From Prorocentrum cordatum (Eukaryota; Sar; Dinophyceae; Prorocentrales; Prorocentraceae), in the NCBI GenBank assembly GCA_963575745.1, contig CAUYUJ010012669.1, positions 629,501-693,500 on the forward strand: a stretch of 64,000 nucleotides of DNA, written 5' to 3'. Positions within the stretch are counted from its first letter, which is position 1, and every line of letters starts with the position of its first letter. Below the pieces are notes generated by a model, which was not told where the DNA came from, searched no databases, and saw only the letters and a list, made by a program, of their open reading frames with translations. The position numbers and the translations under genes were made by a program. Positions 42,315-53,208 of the stretch are shown in pieces.

Positions 42315-43763
42315 CTACTTTGCCACGTGCATCGCTAGCTGCTCGGCCATCGTCGTGGCTGGAGGCGCCCCCATGGTCAGTGTTGGCGCTGGCTTCTTCG
42401 AGCCATGCGAGGTCGTGTCGACTGCGGCTGTCGGCCGCTTCCTGGACACCGCGGCACGCGGCTCCGCGCTAGAAGTGATTGGCGCGCGCAGCGTGCTAGC
42501 CTGGCTGGCCCCCAAGCTGGCCTCACATGCCGAAGGTCTCGTATTTGCAGCCTGCCCGCCCTTGCCCCTCCTGATCTTCTGGGCGCCAGCTTCTGCCAGC
42601 AATTCATCGCGACGACTCTGCAGATCCGATCGCCGAACGCGTCCGCAAGCAAAGTCCTTGGCGAGAGTGGTCATCAGCTTCTCGGCTTTGGCCCGAGACT
42701 CAGGGCTGTCCTCGTCCCCGAACCATTTCATCACGACTTGCATCCTCTGCTGACCCTGCTCGTTCACCACCAAGAGCAAGCCCCTGTCTTTCTTGTATCT
42801 CACGTCGACGCGGTGGTGCGACACGACGTGCTTTGCCGTGAACACTGGAGGCCGACCAGTAGTTGCCCCCCCCGCACTCTTCCCTTGCAGGCTTTTGAAA
42901 TACTCGTAGGTAACGCAAGTGATCTCCTTCGTCGTGCCGTTCGCCCACTTCGCATGGATGGTGTTGTCATCATCCTTGGCCCATGTCTCCATTGCCGTAT
43001 CTCTGTGCTGCTTGGTGTCGTGGATCTTGATCCTGTAGACGATGTTCAAGTCCTTGTCGAAGTGGAAGGAGTACTGCTGTTCCCCTCCTGCCGTCGCGCC
43101 AGCTGGGCGTCTCGCGGCTGCTGGCCTCTTGAGGACGGGCTTCTCAGGCTGGTAAGTGCCGTCCGTGCCGCCCTCGCCGTAGTCATCACCGTCCTCGGTT
43201 GACTTGTCTTCTCCTTCCTCTTCTTCTTCTTCTTCAGCTTCGTCTTCCTCGTCCTCCTCGTCCTCGTCCTCGCCCTCCTCACTGCCGTCGGCGTTCTCGC
43301 CGCCATCTCCTGGTGCCCCTGGAACAGGCATCGCTGCAATCACATCGTCCTCTCCTGCGGCGTCAGCTGCGTCTTGATACCACGGTAACTCTTGGACCCA
43401 TGCTGGCGGACTATCTTTCGACGAGCCTTGGGCAACGTGCCGACATGCGTTTGCGATGCGATTCGTCATCGCCTCGACCCAGGAATCCTTGAACTTCATG
43501 TGCAGCGCCCACTGCTGCGCCTTTTCAGTAAAGACCTGCTTGAACGCATCCTTCAGCGTGGACTTTTTGAATAACAGACGGTTTTCCAATTTGTACAGGT
43601 CGTGCAGGAGAGGGTGCATGTTCTTGATCAGGTCCGTACGTAGTTTACTGGCTTGGACTTGTTTGCTCTCATCGTACTTGATGAAATTCTTGTGCAGCGC
43701 ATGCCGCAGCAACACTCCAGCTACTTCACCTGCTGATTTTGCGGAGCGAGGGCGATCGGGCAT
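42315..43763 (-). CDS. Hypothetical protein with acidic tract, 482 aa
   Basis: The frame is open from 43781, but the first ATG is at 43763 (MPDRPRSAKSAGEV). Residues 1-120 are helical and Lys/Leu-rich (LLRHALHKNFIKYDESK, KLENRLLFKKSTLKDAFKQ). Residues 150-190 are an almost pure Glu/Asp tract. Residues 200-320 look like a beta-rich domain (YSFHFDKDLNIVYRIKIHD, RVDVRYKKDRGLLLVVNE), followed by helices (AEKLMTTLAKDFACG) and a Ser/Ala/Pro-rich tail. There is no signal peptide or membrane segment. The family is not recognised. It is intact and intronless and lies just upstream of the 498-aa gene on the same strand, so the two could be a functional pair; that is inference from position. Confidence 0.7.
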   Translation of the reverse strand: MPDRPRSAKSAGEVAGVLLRHALHKNFIKYDESKQVQASKLRTDLIKNMHPLLHDLYKLENRLLFKKSTLKDAFKQVFTEKAQQWALHMKFKDSWVEAMTNRIANACRHVAQGSSKDSPPAWVQELPWYQDAADAAGEDDVIAAMPVPGAPGDGGENADGSEEGEDEDEEDEEDEAEEEEEEEGEDKSTEDGDDYGEGGTDGTYQPEKPVLKRPAAARRPAGATAGGEQQYSFHFDKDLNIVYRIKIHDTKQHRDTAMETWAKDDDNTIHAKWANGTTKEITCVTYEYFKSLQGKSAGGATTGRPPVFTAKHVVSHHRVDVRYKKDRGLLLVVNEQGQQRMQVVMKWFGDEDSPESRAKAEKLMTTLAKDFACGRVRRSDLQSRRDELLAEAGAQKIRRGKGGQAANTRPSACEASLGASQASTLRAPITSSAEPRAAVSRKRPTAAVDTTSHGSKKPAPTLTMGAPPATTMAEQLAMHVAK

Positions 43764-44700
43764 ACGTTCGGAAAGAAACAATCCTCAAACCATCTGGCAG
43801 ATGATCTTTGAGCCCAAATGGCTACGGGTGGTGGCTATGCTTTATGATTTTCCGTGTGGTGATGATGACAACGATGTTTTGTGGCGGCGACGGTCACGAC
43901 GAAGGCTTCGCTGTGCTAGGCCAGATGAGGCCTGTTAGCTTACCCCAAACAGTTCAGCCGTGCGACGCGCGGAGACATTTAGGCCTAGGAGTCCAGGCGT
44001 AGGATCCCGAGCTGCAATCGCTGTAGGCCACAGGGGCCCACGCAGATGAGTCCACTCATTAGAGCCCAAGCAAGAAAGGCCGAACCCGACAGACATGTCC
44101 AGTTCGCTAGAACACATTTTAATTTCTTAGTGCATCCACTGTTTGAGGAACGTCTGAATTTATATTCCCTCGAAGCCACCCGAATATCCTCTGCCATCTC
44201 GCCAATTCTAGGCACATGAGGACGCTGGCATGTAAGGCAGCACGCCGAATGAACACGAATCGAAACCACGCCGCCTTGTCGGGAAGTTTGTTCTAAATAG
44301 CTGCGCCCGACACCCGACCCCCCTGCGTGGATGGACAGCGCCGAAAGGAGGGTGGGATGGTATGGAAGGGGAGTTGGCAGAGTCTTTTTTTCGAGCTGGA
44401 ACAACCGACTGGGCCCATTCGTTTTGGAATCCCCCCTCCCCACACCCCCTGTGCTGCAGGGACACGATCGGGGTCGCCTACCACTGGGCCTCATAGAGGC
44501 CAACTGAAGACGCCAGACGTCGAAAAGAGCGGGGGGGCTGCGGAAGCTGGGGCTCGCGGCGCCTATAAGGCGATCGCTTAGTATCGAAGCTGTTTCCAAT
44601 GGGAAACCATACAACACGTAAGCCCCTCAAGAAAAACACCAGGCACGATGAGATGGAGACACTTGTGAGGCTTTGGAATGATTAATTTAGGAGTTGTAAC
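43764..44700. other. No supported gene
   Basis: Moderate-GC sequence with short open frames on both strands and no motif. Confidence 0.4.
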
Positions 44701-44710
44701 ACGTTTTAGG

Positions 44711-47700
44711 AATCAACGGACGAATCCTATTTTTAGGAGGCGGTGGACCACAGGGGGCGCTTTGGCCGCGGAGGGCAGCTGCGGCAGGGGCCCAAGCCTT
44801 CGCGCTTGGTGGGGCAACCCTTGGGCGCCCGCTGCGCCGCGCCCGTGGGCGAGTGGGCGGTCGAAGCGACGAGGGGCGGAGGCGGAGAGCGCGGCCTTCG
44901 CAGCCACATGGGGCAAGGGCTCCGACATTTGGCGCGCCCATCGACGTGGCTCTCGCGGCTGGGCCCCTGACGAAGAATTGCAAAGAGCCCCTGCTACTGG
45001 GCCAGAGTATGAAAGTTGTCGCCGCGCAGTTGGCATCCCGGGCGCGGCGAGCACGCGCGAAAGGGGGTCGCTTTCGCTCGCTCAGGCCCCCAGCAGACGC
45101 AGAGGCATGGCCCGGGCCGTCGGCGAAGAGCGCGCGGAATGCAGCCATGACCGCCCGCCGGAGGCCGCGGACTTCAGCGACGCCATGGAGACCATCATCG
45201 ACTTCGGCATCAACTCGATGAGCTCGGCGGCTGGCCAGAGGCGATCACCGGCGCGCCCGTGGCCTTTTCCCCCCCAGGGCGGCCTTCGGCTTATCGGGCT
45301 GCTCGGGTGGCCCCCTCGTCCGCGGGGCCGAGTTCGCCAGCCCGGGGCGCGGCGGTGGGGCTCCGAGATGGGCCCTGTCAGAGGCTTCTCGCTCCAGAGA
45401 GGACGGCGCAGCTGCAGCGCTAATCGACCTGTGGAAGGCGCGCTAGCTGGTGGATTTGGCCACCGTTCAGGATCGGAGCGCCCTGGCCAAATATCCACGG
45501 GGCCCATGGCCCCCAATCTCCACGCCTGCGAGCGCCGGCTCACGTTGGACGGCGGCGTGTCAGAGGCGCTTCTTCTCGACGCGGGCCTCGTCGCTGGCTG
45601 CTCGCGCGCGGGGCGGCCTCAGCAGCGCGGGCCCGTGGCGCCCGCGGACGAGGGCCGGGGCCCAGAGTGGCGCTCGCCATCATGTTTGACGATTGTTGCG
45701 TGGGCTGCCGCGGCCCCGCGGCGCAGGTCGCAGCACGCGCGGCGCAGGCGACTGCGGCGGCGGCGACGACAGCTCCAGGCCCAGGGCTAGTGCGATCCGC
45801 CCCCAGGAGGCGCCAGCCGCGGTGCGGGTCGCCAACGCAGGGTTGCGCCCGGCCATTCGATGCGGCCTCAGCGCGGTTGGCTGGCCCACCTCGCAGCTGT
45901 TCAAGTGGGGGAGGCAGGTCAGGGATGTCCACTGCGGTCGTGGATCGGGGAAGAGCCTCAGCCCCAGCTTCCTGGTCGACAAACGCTTCTCGAGCGACCC
46001 CCTTGTGGATCACGTCACCCTCCCGGGCAGATCAACGCAGACGGCCAAGACCTGCGGGCCACGGGCAGCGCGCTCGCGGGCGCCACAGCACTGCTCGCCG
46101 CCAGGGGGCCCGAGGCGCTGGCAGGACGAGGACCAATTGCAGCAGGCGCTCTCGCGTGCCACCGCTTGGGGCGGCATGATTTTCGATTCGGTCTGCTCAC
46201 TAACGACCAGCGGCGGGTGCTGGACCTGCGCGTGCTCGGCGCTTCCACTCCGTCGAAGCACATCGCCGCAGCTCGCGAGAGGGCGTTTCGGAAGGAGGTG
46301 GGCAAGCACCCAGGCCTCCAGCACCTTGCAGGAGGAGGCGCGCTGGCCAGCATCCGGTGCACTCTGCACCGCAAGCGTATGAGCACGAAGCCGGCGGCGC
46401 AGCTCAGCTCGGGCATAGGGTTCTCGTCGGTTGCTTGTGGTCTGTGGCGCGTCGGCTTGAGATGGGTCGGCCGGTCGCATTGCCGCCCTGGCGCCCGCGG
46501 GGTCGCGTTGCCCGCGGCACTTGGCGCGGCGGTGTTCCGCGACAGCCGTCGGCCGCGCAGAGTGGTCCTCTTGCCGCGGCGGCGACGAGAGGCGCCTATC
46601 CGATGACATACGCCCCAGGACGATTGTCGACATGGCCAGTCATGTCTTCATTGAGGGCCCGCTCATGTTCCGCGCCGGCACCCGCGGCAGAGCGCGCGGC
46701 CGCGGGGGGCGGCGGGGCGGGCTTCGTCGGCATGCCCTTGGCGGGCGACCTCTTCACCGACGGCAGCGTCGAGGGCCCGAGCTTGTCGCCGCGCGAGGCG
46801 GCTGGGCAGTCGTGGCCATGGGGCGCGACGCCGTGGCCGTCAGCCTCTTTGGGCCCTTTCCTGTCTGCCCATTTCCTCAGGAGTCGGGGGCGGCGGGGCT
46901 GTGCGCGGCCATCGAGGCCGCCCGGGGCGGCCTGCCTCCCATCTGGCTGCCCACCGACTGCCAGATACTCGTCGACGGCAACGCTGCGGGCAAGGCGTGG
47001 TGCTCGGGGCGGCAGAGGCCCTGCAGGGAGCTCTGGGTCCGCGCGCGGCCGCCATCGCGGACGTGGGCATCGGCGACCTCTCGCTGCACGCGGCGAAGGC
47101 ACGCGCGAGCCTGGCTGACGCGTAGGTGGATCACATCGCAGCTTGGCAGCGTCGAGACAACGATCGCGTTGGCGCTCGGGCCAGCGAAGGAGTGCGTGTC
47201 CACCTCGCAGAAGATGCGAGATCGCAGCAACCGCCAGGAAAGGCTCCATCATGGAAGTCATCCGCTGGATGGGGGCGGCTGCGCAGGAGGGCGACGCCGA
47301 GTTCGCGACAGCAGACGGTCATGGGGGGGCAGGCCTCGACGAGGTATGCTGCGACTGGCGAGCATGTAAGCTGCGCTGAAGGAGCCGCTGCAGGTTCCCC
47401 GACTGCCCTCGACGCACGCGCGGGCGACGCGGCGCCTGGCTGGACGCCGACGACGGTGACGCGGCATGGGCGCGCCTCGAGCGCGCGGGCCGCGGCGAGG
47501 CCATCTCGGGCTCCTACGCAGCAGGTGGCGAGCGGAGGTCGGGCGCAGGTTCGGCGGCGGCGGCGCTTCCCACTGTCGGCGCGGCGCTGGCATCCAGCCA
47601 GGCCGACGTCGCGCCCGCCCCCGCTGAAGTCGATGGCGGAAGGCCTGATGCGGCAGGCAATGCAGGCCCGAGCGGCAGCAGCAGCAGCGGCAGCGGAGGT

Positions 47701-47990
47701 CAGGCCGCGCTCCCTGCGCAGGCCCAGGCGCTGCAGCCGCCTCCGCAGGCGCCCAGGAGCTCCCCCCCCCCTTATGGTGGGGAGTGGATTGTTCTGCATC
47801 AAGAGCGGGCACTGGCCGCAAAGCGCCAGGATGGCGGGGCTTGCCAAGCAGCGCCTGGCGGCTCCCAAGATGACGAGGCAGGAGGCGGTCCTCGGGAGGA
47901 TGAAGCGCGGCCTTCAGCCTGTAGGGGCGAGGCAGATCGGCGCGTGCGCCCAGGCAAGCAGGCATCCGTTGCTTACGCCGCTTTTATTTC
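44711..47990 (+). mobile_element. LINE with RT and RNase H, copy 2 (dead)
   Basis: The left edge carries TTTAGGAGGCGGTGGACCAC (44733-44752), the inverted form of the right edge of copy 1 at 35.65 kb. RT text is spread over several frames: the fingers at 45070-45380, and MFDDCCVG at 45682-45705 in the position of the usual YVDD. An RNase H domain follows: LFTDGSVEG (about 46750), GLCAAIEAA (about 46895), TDCQILVDG (about 46960), and VDHIAAWQRRDNDRVGARA in another frame after a stop (about 47126-47185). At least four frame changes and several stops are needed to follow it, so it is inactive. The order RT then RNase H is typical of some LINE clades. Confidence 0.65.
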
Positions 47991-47999
47991 CACTGCTTA

Positions 48000-48480
48000 C
48001 AGTGTGACACTCGACCTCGTTGAAGGCATTCTTGAATGGAGGCAAGAAGCATGTGCGCAGGTTTGCCGCTGCATATGATCGGGCTCAAATGCCATGGACA
48101 ATGCGACCGGCCTCCGATATGGGAGGGTGAGCCGTGGGCGTAGGTGGCTTGCCCTTTGTATTGGGCTCTCGCCGTGGCAGAGCAACGATGTCCAGTGTGT
48201 GGATGTGCCTTGTGGACTGTTCCTCTGGGTTGTCTTCCATATTCGTGCTTGCAGGACGTGACTCTGCATGCCGCCGCTGGCTGTTGGTGGGCTGCCGCCC
48301 TGGCCGCGGCATGCCTCTATTCCATCCATGTAGCTGCGGCGTGGGCGGAGCCGCCATGACTGTCCAGATGCCGTTCACAAGTTGCTTCGGCCAGGGCAGC
48401 GGACGGTTTCTAGGCACTCTGGCGAATCTGCGGGGGTGCCTCACGCACGATACCGTGCGTTGCCGCCTCTAGGCCACGGT
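48000..48480. other. No supported gene
   Basis: Downstream flank of the LINE. Short frames on both strands carry no motif. Confidence 0.4.
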
Positions 48481-48494
48481 GAAACGCCTCGGGG

Positions 48495-48754
48495 CGCGTG
48501 GATCAACATCATCAGCACCATCAGCACCATCATCACCATTATCAGCATCACAATCATCGTTACCACCACCATCACTATTACCATCATCACCAGCATCCTC
48601 ATACATACCCATCACCAGCATCATCGTTGTTACCACTATCAGCATCCACATCATCATCAACAACATCAGCATACTCATCATCATCATTCGCATCACCACC
48701 ATCATCGGCATCATTATCATCAGCATCAGCATGTTTATCTTCATCTTCGCCACT

Positions 48755-48827
<73 letters not shown>

Positions 48828-48890
48828 CCAACATCATCATCAACATCCGCATCAACATCATCATCGTTATCGCTAGCACCTCTCCCGGAC
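48495..48890. repeat. CAT/ATC microsatellite
   Basis: Imperfect CATCAC units, then an almost pure (CAT)n run from about 48755 to 48830. Translations are His, Ile, Ser or Met/Asp strings depending on frame and strand. Confidence 0.9.
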
Positions 48891-49300
48891 CCCCGACCGC
48901 GTGAGTTGTTTCGCACAGTGTCCCAGACCTCTCCCAGGGGACGTTCTGACCTGGATTTCAATGCGAATCCAACTGCGATGACGAGGTTTTCCCGGAAGGC
49001 CAACACATGCGAAAGCGAGGGGATGGCAGCGGCACCGGCAACTTTTTCTCCTACCTTTTTGACCTCTCTCCCCCCCCGAGGGGGGCGGAAGAGAAGGCAG
49101 GCAGAAAGCAACGCGCCGGGGAGGCCGCCTGGGCGCCCTGCCCTGGGTGCGTGGGTTGCCTGGCGACACGCGGGCGTTCTGTTTCCGGGAGCTGCTGCCC
49201 GAGGACGTTCTCGTTGTCTGAGCCGTCGCCGCCGATAGCAGCAGCGACGATGACGGGGATGGGGTGGGGGCGACGAGGACAACAAGGGCGAGGAGAAGAG
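48891..49300. other. No supported gene
   Basis: Lies between two microsatellites. Open frames extend from the repeats into it. Confidence 0.4.
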
Positions 49301-49875
49301 CGAAGGGAAGGGCAAGGAGGAGGGCGATGAGGAGGCGAGGAGGAGGAGGCGGAGGAGGAGGAGGAGGAAGAGGCGGAGGAGGAAGAGGAGGAGGAGGAGG
49401 AGGAGGAGGGCGACAACGAGGGTGAGGAGGACGAGGAGCAGTAGGAGGACGAGAAATACAAGAAAGAGAAGGAGAGGGAGGAGGAGGAGGAGGAGGAGGA
49501 GGAGGAGGAGGACAGGGAGAAGCAGAAGGAGGCAGAGGAGGAAGAGGAGGAATCTCCCCGCCGCTGCCTTTGTCGTCGCCGCCGTTGCCGTCGTCGCTGG
49601 CCTCGTCGTCGCACGTCGTCGGGGGATCAGGAGCACAGGACCAGGAGGGGGACGAGGAGGGGGAGGAGGACCAGGGGGTGGACGAAGACCAGGACACGGA
49701 GGAGGACGTTGACGAGGGGGTCGAGGACGTGGAAGATAACGATGACGAAGAGGAACAGGAGGCGGAGAAGGCGGCGGAGGCGGAGGAGGAGGAGGAAGGG
49801 GTCCTTTTCCTCCTCCTCGTCCACTCGTTGTCATTCTCGCCCTCGTCCTCCTCCTCGTCCTCATCGTAATCCTCT
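49300..49875. repeat. GGA/GAC-rich tract
   Basis: GAGGAGGAGGAGGAAGAGG-type sequence over more than 500 bp. Long frames on both strands are compositional. Confidence 0.85.
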
Positions 49876-50069
49876 GCCTTATCAGGAGGACGTGCAGTAG
49901 CAGAGGACGAGGAAGGGAAAGAGAGAGCTACTCTCCCGAGGACAGTGAGCAGATGAAGGTGGTCGGCGGCTCGCGCGATTGGCCCATGCTCCGTCGATGG
50001 GGGCAGCCCAGCCACGGGGCCATAAGAGGGTTGGAAGGAAGAACGGGGTTGGAGGAGGAGGTGGGGGCA

Positions 50070-50091
50070 TCCGTAGCCATTTTGGCTCAAG
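50070..50091 (+). other. Complete dinoflagellate spliced-leader sequence
   Basis: All 22 positions agree with the known dinoflagellate spliced leader (T, then CCGTAGCCATTTTGG, then CTCAAG). It is followed by GCTATAAACGC and, 165 bp later, the ATG of LINE ORF1. In living cells this leader is added to mRNA by trans-splicing, so its presence in DNA upstream of an open frame is the mark of a reverse-transcribed, reintegrated mRNA. Confidence 0.92.
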
Positions 50092-50255
50092 GCTATAAAC
50101 GCATGGGAATCAGCGATTAGCTTTGGACCCTATATCCGCAGGTGGCTCGAGCCATCTTCTGGCCTCCAGGAGGCCACTGCGCAGGCAGCGCCCATCTGCC
50201 TGAGCACCGTCTGCTTTCTGCTCAGGTTCGCAGGAGTGTCCCTGTGACCGCAGCC

Positions 50256-51611
50256 ATGGCCTCTGCTGGGACGCCGCCCGTGGCGAGTGGAGCAGGTGGC
50301 CGAGGCAAGAGAGCCTCTCGGCAAATTGGCAGGAGCAATTCTGACGAGGCACCGCCGAAGAAACACCCCGCCGTGGACGACGGCATCGAGCGCTTCGAGG
50401 TGGTCGGCGGCGGCGAGGACGTGAAGGATACTCGTCTTCCAGGGGGAAATCGAGTCGCTGGCTTCATTGGCAGCATGCTCGCGGACGAGGATATGTGCCC
50501 GACGCTGGAGGGCGCCTGCTCGCCAACCCCCCCAGCCAAACCAGCAGGTGGAGGAGGAGAGGCTTCTGGAAGCCGTGCTGGCACTGGCGGCTCCAGTCCT
50601 CCAAGGCTCACCCCTTTCACGTCACGTCGGCCTCTGAAGGGGACTGGCACGTCAGATCGTGCGACGTCAGCTGGAGGTGGGGCACTCCTTGGCCATCGTC
50701 GTGCAGCACCTGGACATGATGAGGATCCTGGAGAGCAGCAGCAGGTCAAGCAGCACATCGATCGCACGCGCTCGGGCGTCATGGACAGCCTCAAGGTCAT
50801 GCAAGCTCGCCTGTCGGCGCTCAGTGGCACGACGGCGGGGCACTGCAAGTCGATCGACAAGGCGGTGGAGAAGCGGATGTGCAGGGTGGAGCACAAGGTG
50901 GAGATTCACGATACGCGTACCGGCAAGCTGGATCAAGAGGTGCAGGACCTGCGGGATCTGTTGGGCCTCACGCGCAAGGAAGAGCCGACGCCGCGGCCAG
51001 CGGGTGGCGGCAGTGGGTTCGACAGGGAGATCGATCACACGGTCATCACGGTGCGGACAAAGGAGGCCTTGCCCAAGGCCGCGGTCGCTGACGCGGTCGC
51101 CCCGTGGCTGCAGGACAGCAGCCTGGTGGACGGCGACTACGAGGTCTCTGAGGAGCCCGTGGACAAGCGCTACCAGATCTTGGTCACGGGCCAGAGGTCG
51201 CACGCGGCGCGGAGGGTCAACCAGGCCATCGGCGCGCTCAAGCTTCCAGTGCGCGGCGCTGGCTGGAGGAGGATCACGGCCCCGTCGCCCATGGGAGGGG
51301 TTCCAGTGGAGCTTTCGATCAGCCCTGACAAGAGCCCGGAGCAGGTGGCGGGGGAGCTCGGCTGCAAGGAGATTGTTCGAGCTCTCTCGGTCGAGTACCC
51401 AGCGAAGAAGTACTTCGTGGATCAGGGGAAGGGGGGGGCCAGCTCGTTGTGGAAGGACCTCATCTCCTACGAGCCCGCGCCTGGCTCTCAGGCGCCCACG
51501 ATCCACTGCAGCCAGAAGAACATGGAGCTCATCGGCATGCACTACCAGAAGGTTCGCGACGTGGTGGGCAACCTCTTCTCCGAGTCGGAGGCTACGGAGT
51601 GGTGTCTTTAG
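50256..51611 (+). CDS. LINE ORF1-like RNA-binding protein, 451 aa
   Basis: The ATG at 50256 (MASAGTPPVASGAG) is preferred over the upstream GTG because it is the first Met after the spliced leader. The N-terminal 150 residues are Gly/Ser/Pro-rich and basic. Residues about 165-240 form a coiled coil (VKQHIDRTRSGVMDSLK, KRMCRVEHKVEIHDTR, LDQEVQDLRDLLGL). Residues about 260-350 (DHTVITVRTKEALPKA, KRYQILVTGQRSHAARRVN) look like the RRM-like domain that follows the coiled coil in many LINE ORF1 proteins. A further conserved-looking part ends NLFSESEATEWCL. The expected role is coating element RNA for target-primed reverse transcription. It is fully open, unlike ORF2. Confidence 0.65.
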   Translation: MASAGTPPVASGAGGRGKRASRQIGRSNSDEAPPKKHPAVDDGIERFEVVGGGEDVKDTRLPGGNRVAGFIGSMLADEDMCPTLEGACSPTPPAKPAGGGGEASGSRAGTGGSSPPRLTPFTSRRPLKGTGTSDRATSAGGGALLGHRRAAPGHDEDPGEQQQVKQHIDRTRSGVMDSLKVMQARLSALSGTTAGHCKSIDKAVEKRMCRVEHKVEIHDTRTGKLDQEVQDLRDLLGLTRKEEPTPRPAGGGSGFDREIDHTVITVRTKEALPKAAVADAVAPWLQDSSLVDGDYEVSEEPVDKRYQILVTGQRSHAARRVNQAIGALKLPVRGAGWRRITAPSPMGGVPVELSISPDKSPEQVAGELGCKEIVRALSVEYPAKKYFVDQGKGGASSLWKDLISYEPAPGSQAPTIHCSQKNMELIGMHYQKVRDVVGNLFSESEATEWCL

Positions 51612-51644
51612 CAGACTTATGGCAGCATGGCAAGGGCCATCGTT

Positions 51645-53084
51645 TGCCAGATCGAGTCTTACCTTCACTTCTTGGAACTGCAGGGCGTTGCTACATCATG
51701 ACCTCAGCCTCCGTAGTCAGAAGATCGCCGACCTCCGACCCCCCCCCCCCCCATCGCCCACCACTGTTCTGGGACTCCAGGAAGTACACGGGGCCCTCGA
51801 GGAGGCTGAGGATATGCTGTGCCAGATCCACAAGAATTTCCACATGTTTCACTCTTTTGCCCCGTGGAGCTGTGCCGAGTGCGAGGCGCCGAATGAGGGG
51901 GCGCGCGGGACGTGCTGCACTTGCTCGTGGCCGCGCCCATCGCAGAGCACGAATTTAGGCGGCTTGCTCACATTATGTTCTGTTCGGGTTGCTCAAACCC
52001 AGCCAGCTGGTGAGGTCAAAGTGGCTCATGCAGCATGCGTTCGGGGAGCTCGGGAAGATTTCGTCGTTCGGGAACTGGTTCCAGGCCGTTTGTTGAACGT
52101 CACTGCGGTCTTAGATGAGTCTGGGGATTGTTGGATATCGCATTACAGCGCTCACAATTTCGGGTTATCCAGGGCTGAAAACGGAAGGTCGCCCAGGCGA
52201 TCGAACATGATCTCAGTCTAGCACGCCTCGCACTTGAGAGAGTTTTGGTGGTCGCGGCGGGCGATGTCAAGATCAGTGCAGCGCCGCCGATCCCTGCTGT
52301 GCCAGACGGGGAGTTTAGGCCCAATTTCGGCTGTCACGAGCGGCGAGCTCGTCGGGGCCCGATTTGGCAGGAGTTGTTTTCGAAGATGGTCGAGGTTGAG
52401 CAGCCCGACCCGACGCACTACAGTTTAGCTAACGACTCTACCAACATCATAGATAGGATCTTCGCGTCTCCTCCAAGGTGGGGCCTCATTCAGATGAATG
52501 CCCTGGGGATCACCAAGGACCTCGTCGAACTTCTACACCATCGGGACCTCTCGGGCCACGCGCCCGTCTCGGTTGATCTCAGGGGCGCCCCGAGGGCCCC
52601 CGAGAAGGAGCGCACCATCCCGAAGGGGCTCTTTGCCGCCAAGTATTTCCAGGATCACATGGAGGCTTATCTGGGAGCGGTGTCTTTGGAAGGTCTATCC
52701 CCGCCGCTGAAGATAGACTCTTGCAGTTATATTATGAAGGAAGGAGCTAGACTCGCTCGGGGCGCTCTTCTGCATCGCGAACCCACTTCGAGGCTCGATC
52801 AGAACATCTTGTACCGGAGCATCGCCCGGGTAGTCTGGAGGCAACGCGCGAAGCTAGGCTCCATCCTTCTGCAGGCACACCCGAGTGCTCGTATGAGCAT
52901 TGGCCTTGACGTGTGCAGCGGACGTCTCTTGCTATTGGATCCTGATAGGTTTGCAGCGGACTTGGATCAACTGCAGTTGGCGGACCTAGAGGCGCAGCAA
53001 GCAGCCATCACAGCAGCCAACAACGATGAGATACCCGAGAGACTCCGTCGCAAGCGTCGTCAGCAGCTTCGTCGTCTTCAATAG
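51645..53084 (+). pseudogene. LINE ORF2, apurinic-type endonuclease part
   Basis: In one frame: LTFTSWNCRALLHHD (51660-51705), TVLGLQEVHG (about 51765), a Cys pattern SCAECEAPNEGARGTCCTC, and LLNVTAVLDESGDCWISHY. At about 52195-52220 the sense moves to another frame: LARLALERVLVVAAGDVKI, PTHYSLANDSTNIIDRIFAS and DLSGHAPVSVDL. The last would be SDHAP in an active enzyme, so the catalytic Asp is replaced by Gly. It ends at a TAG at 53082, after which coding sense goes on in other frames (CGYWGEVF) right up to the inserted element. The order matches the EEP endonuclease of LINE ORF2; it is inactive. Confidence 0.65.
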
Positions 53085-53208
53085 CGAGCTGCGATGTGGA
53101 CCCCGTTCGACCGCCGACTGCACTTGAAAGGTATCCGATTAAGGGGGCGAGGTGGCCACTACGCCAGCGGCCATGTCTTCTGCGATATGCGGCTACTGGG
53201 GCGAAGTT

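Noticed and set aside
48599-50090. Minus-strand ORFs of 421 and 405 codons
   Set aside because: They run through the CAT and GGA microsatellites and consist of Asp, Met, Ser, Pro or Leu strings.
50070-50150. A spliced-leader RNA gene instead of an SL-tagged retrocopy
   Set aside because: After the leader there is GCTATAAACGC, not the usual GTA donor, and I see no Sm-like site or compact stem structure. The downstream sequence leads straight into LINE ORF1.
50659-52221. 520-codon ORF as a single gene
   Set aside because: Its first two thirds are the shadow of ORF1 in another frame; only the part after about 51645 is real endonuclease text.
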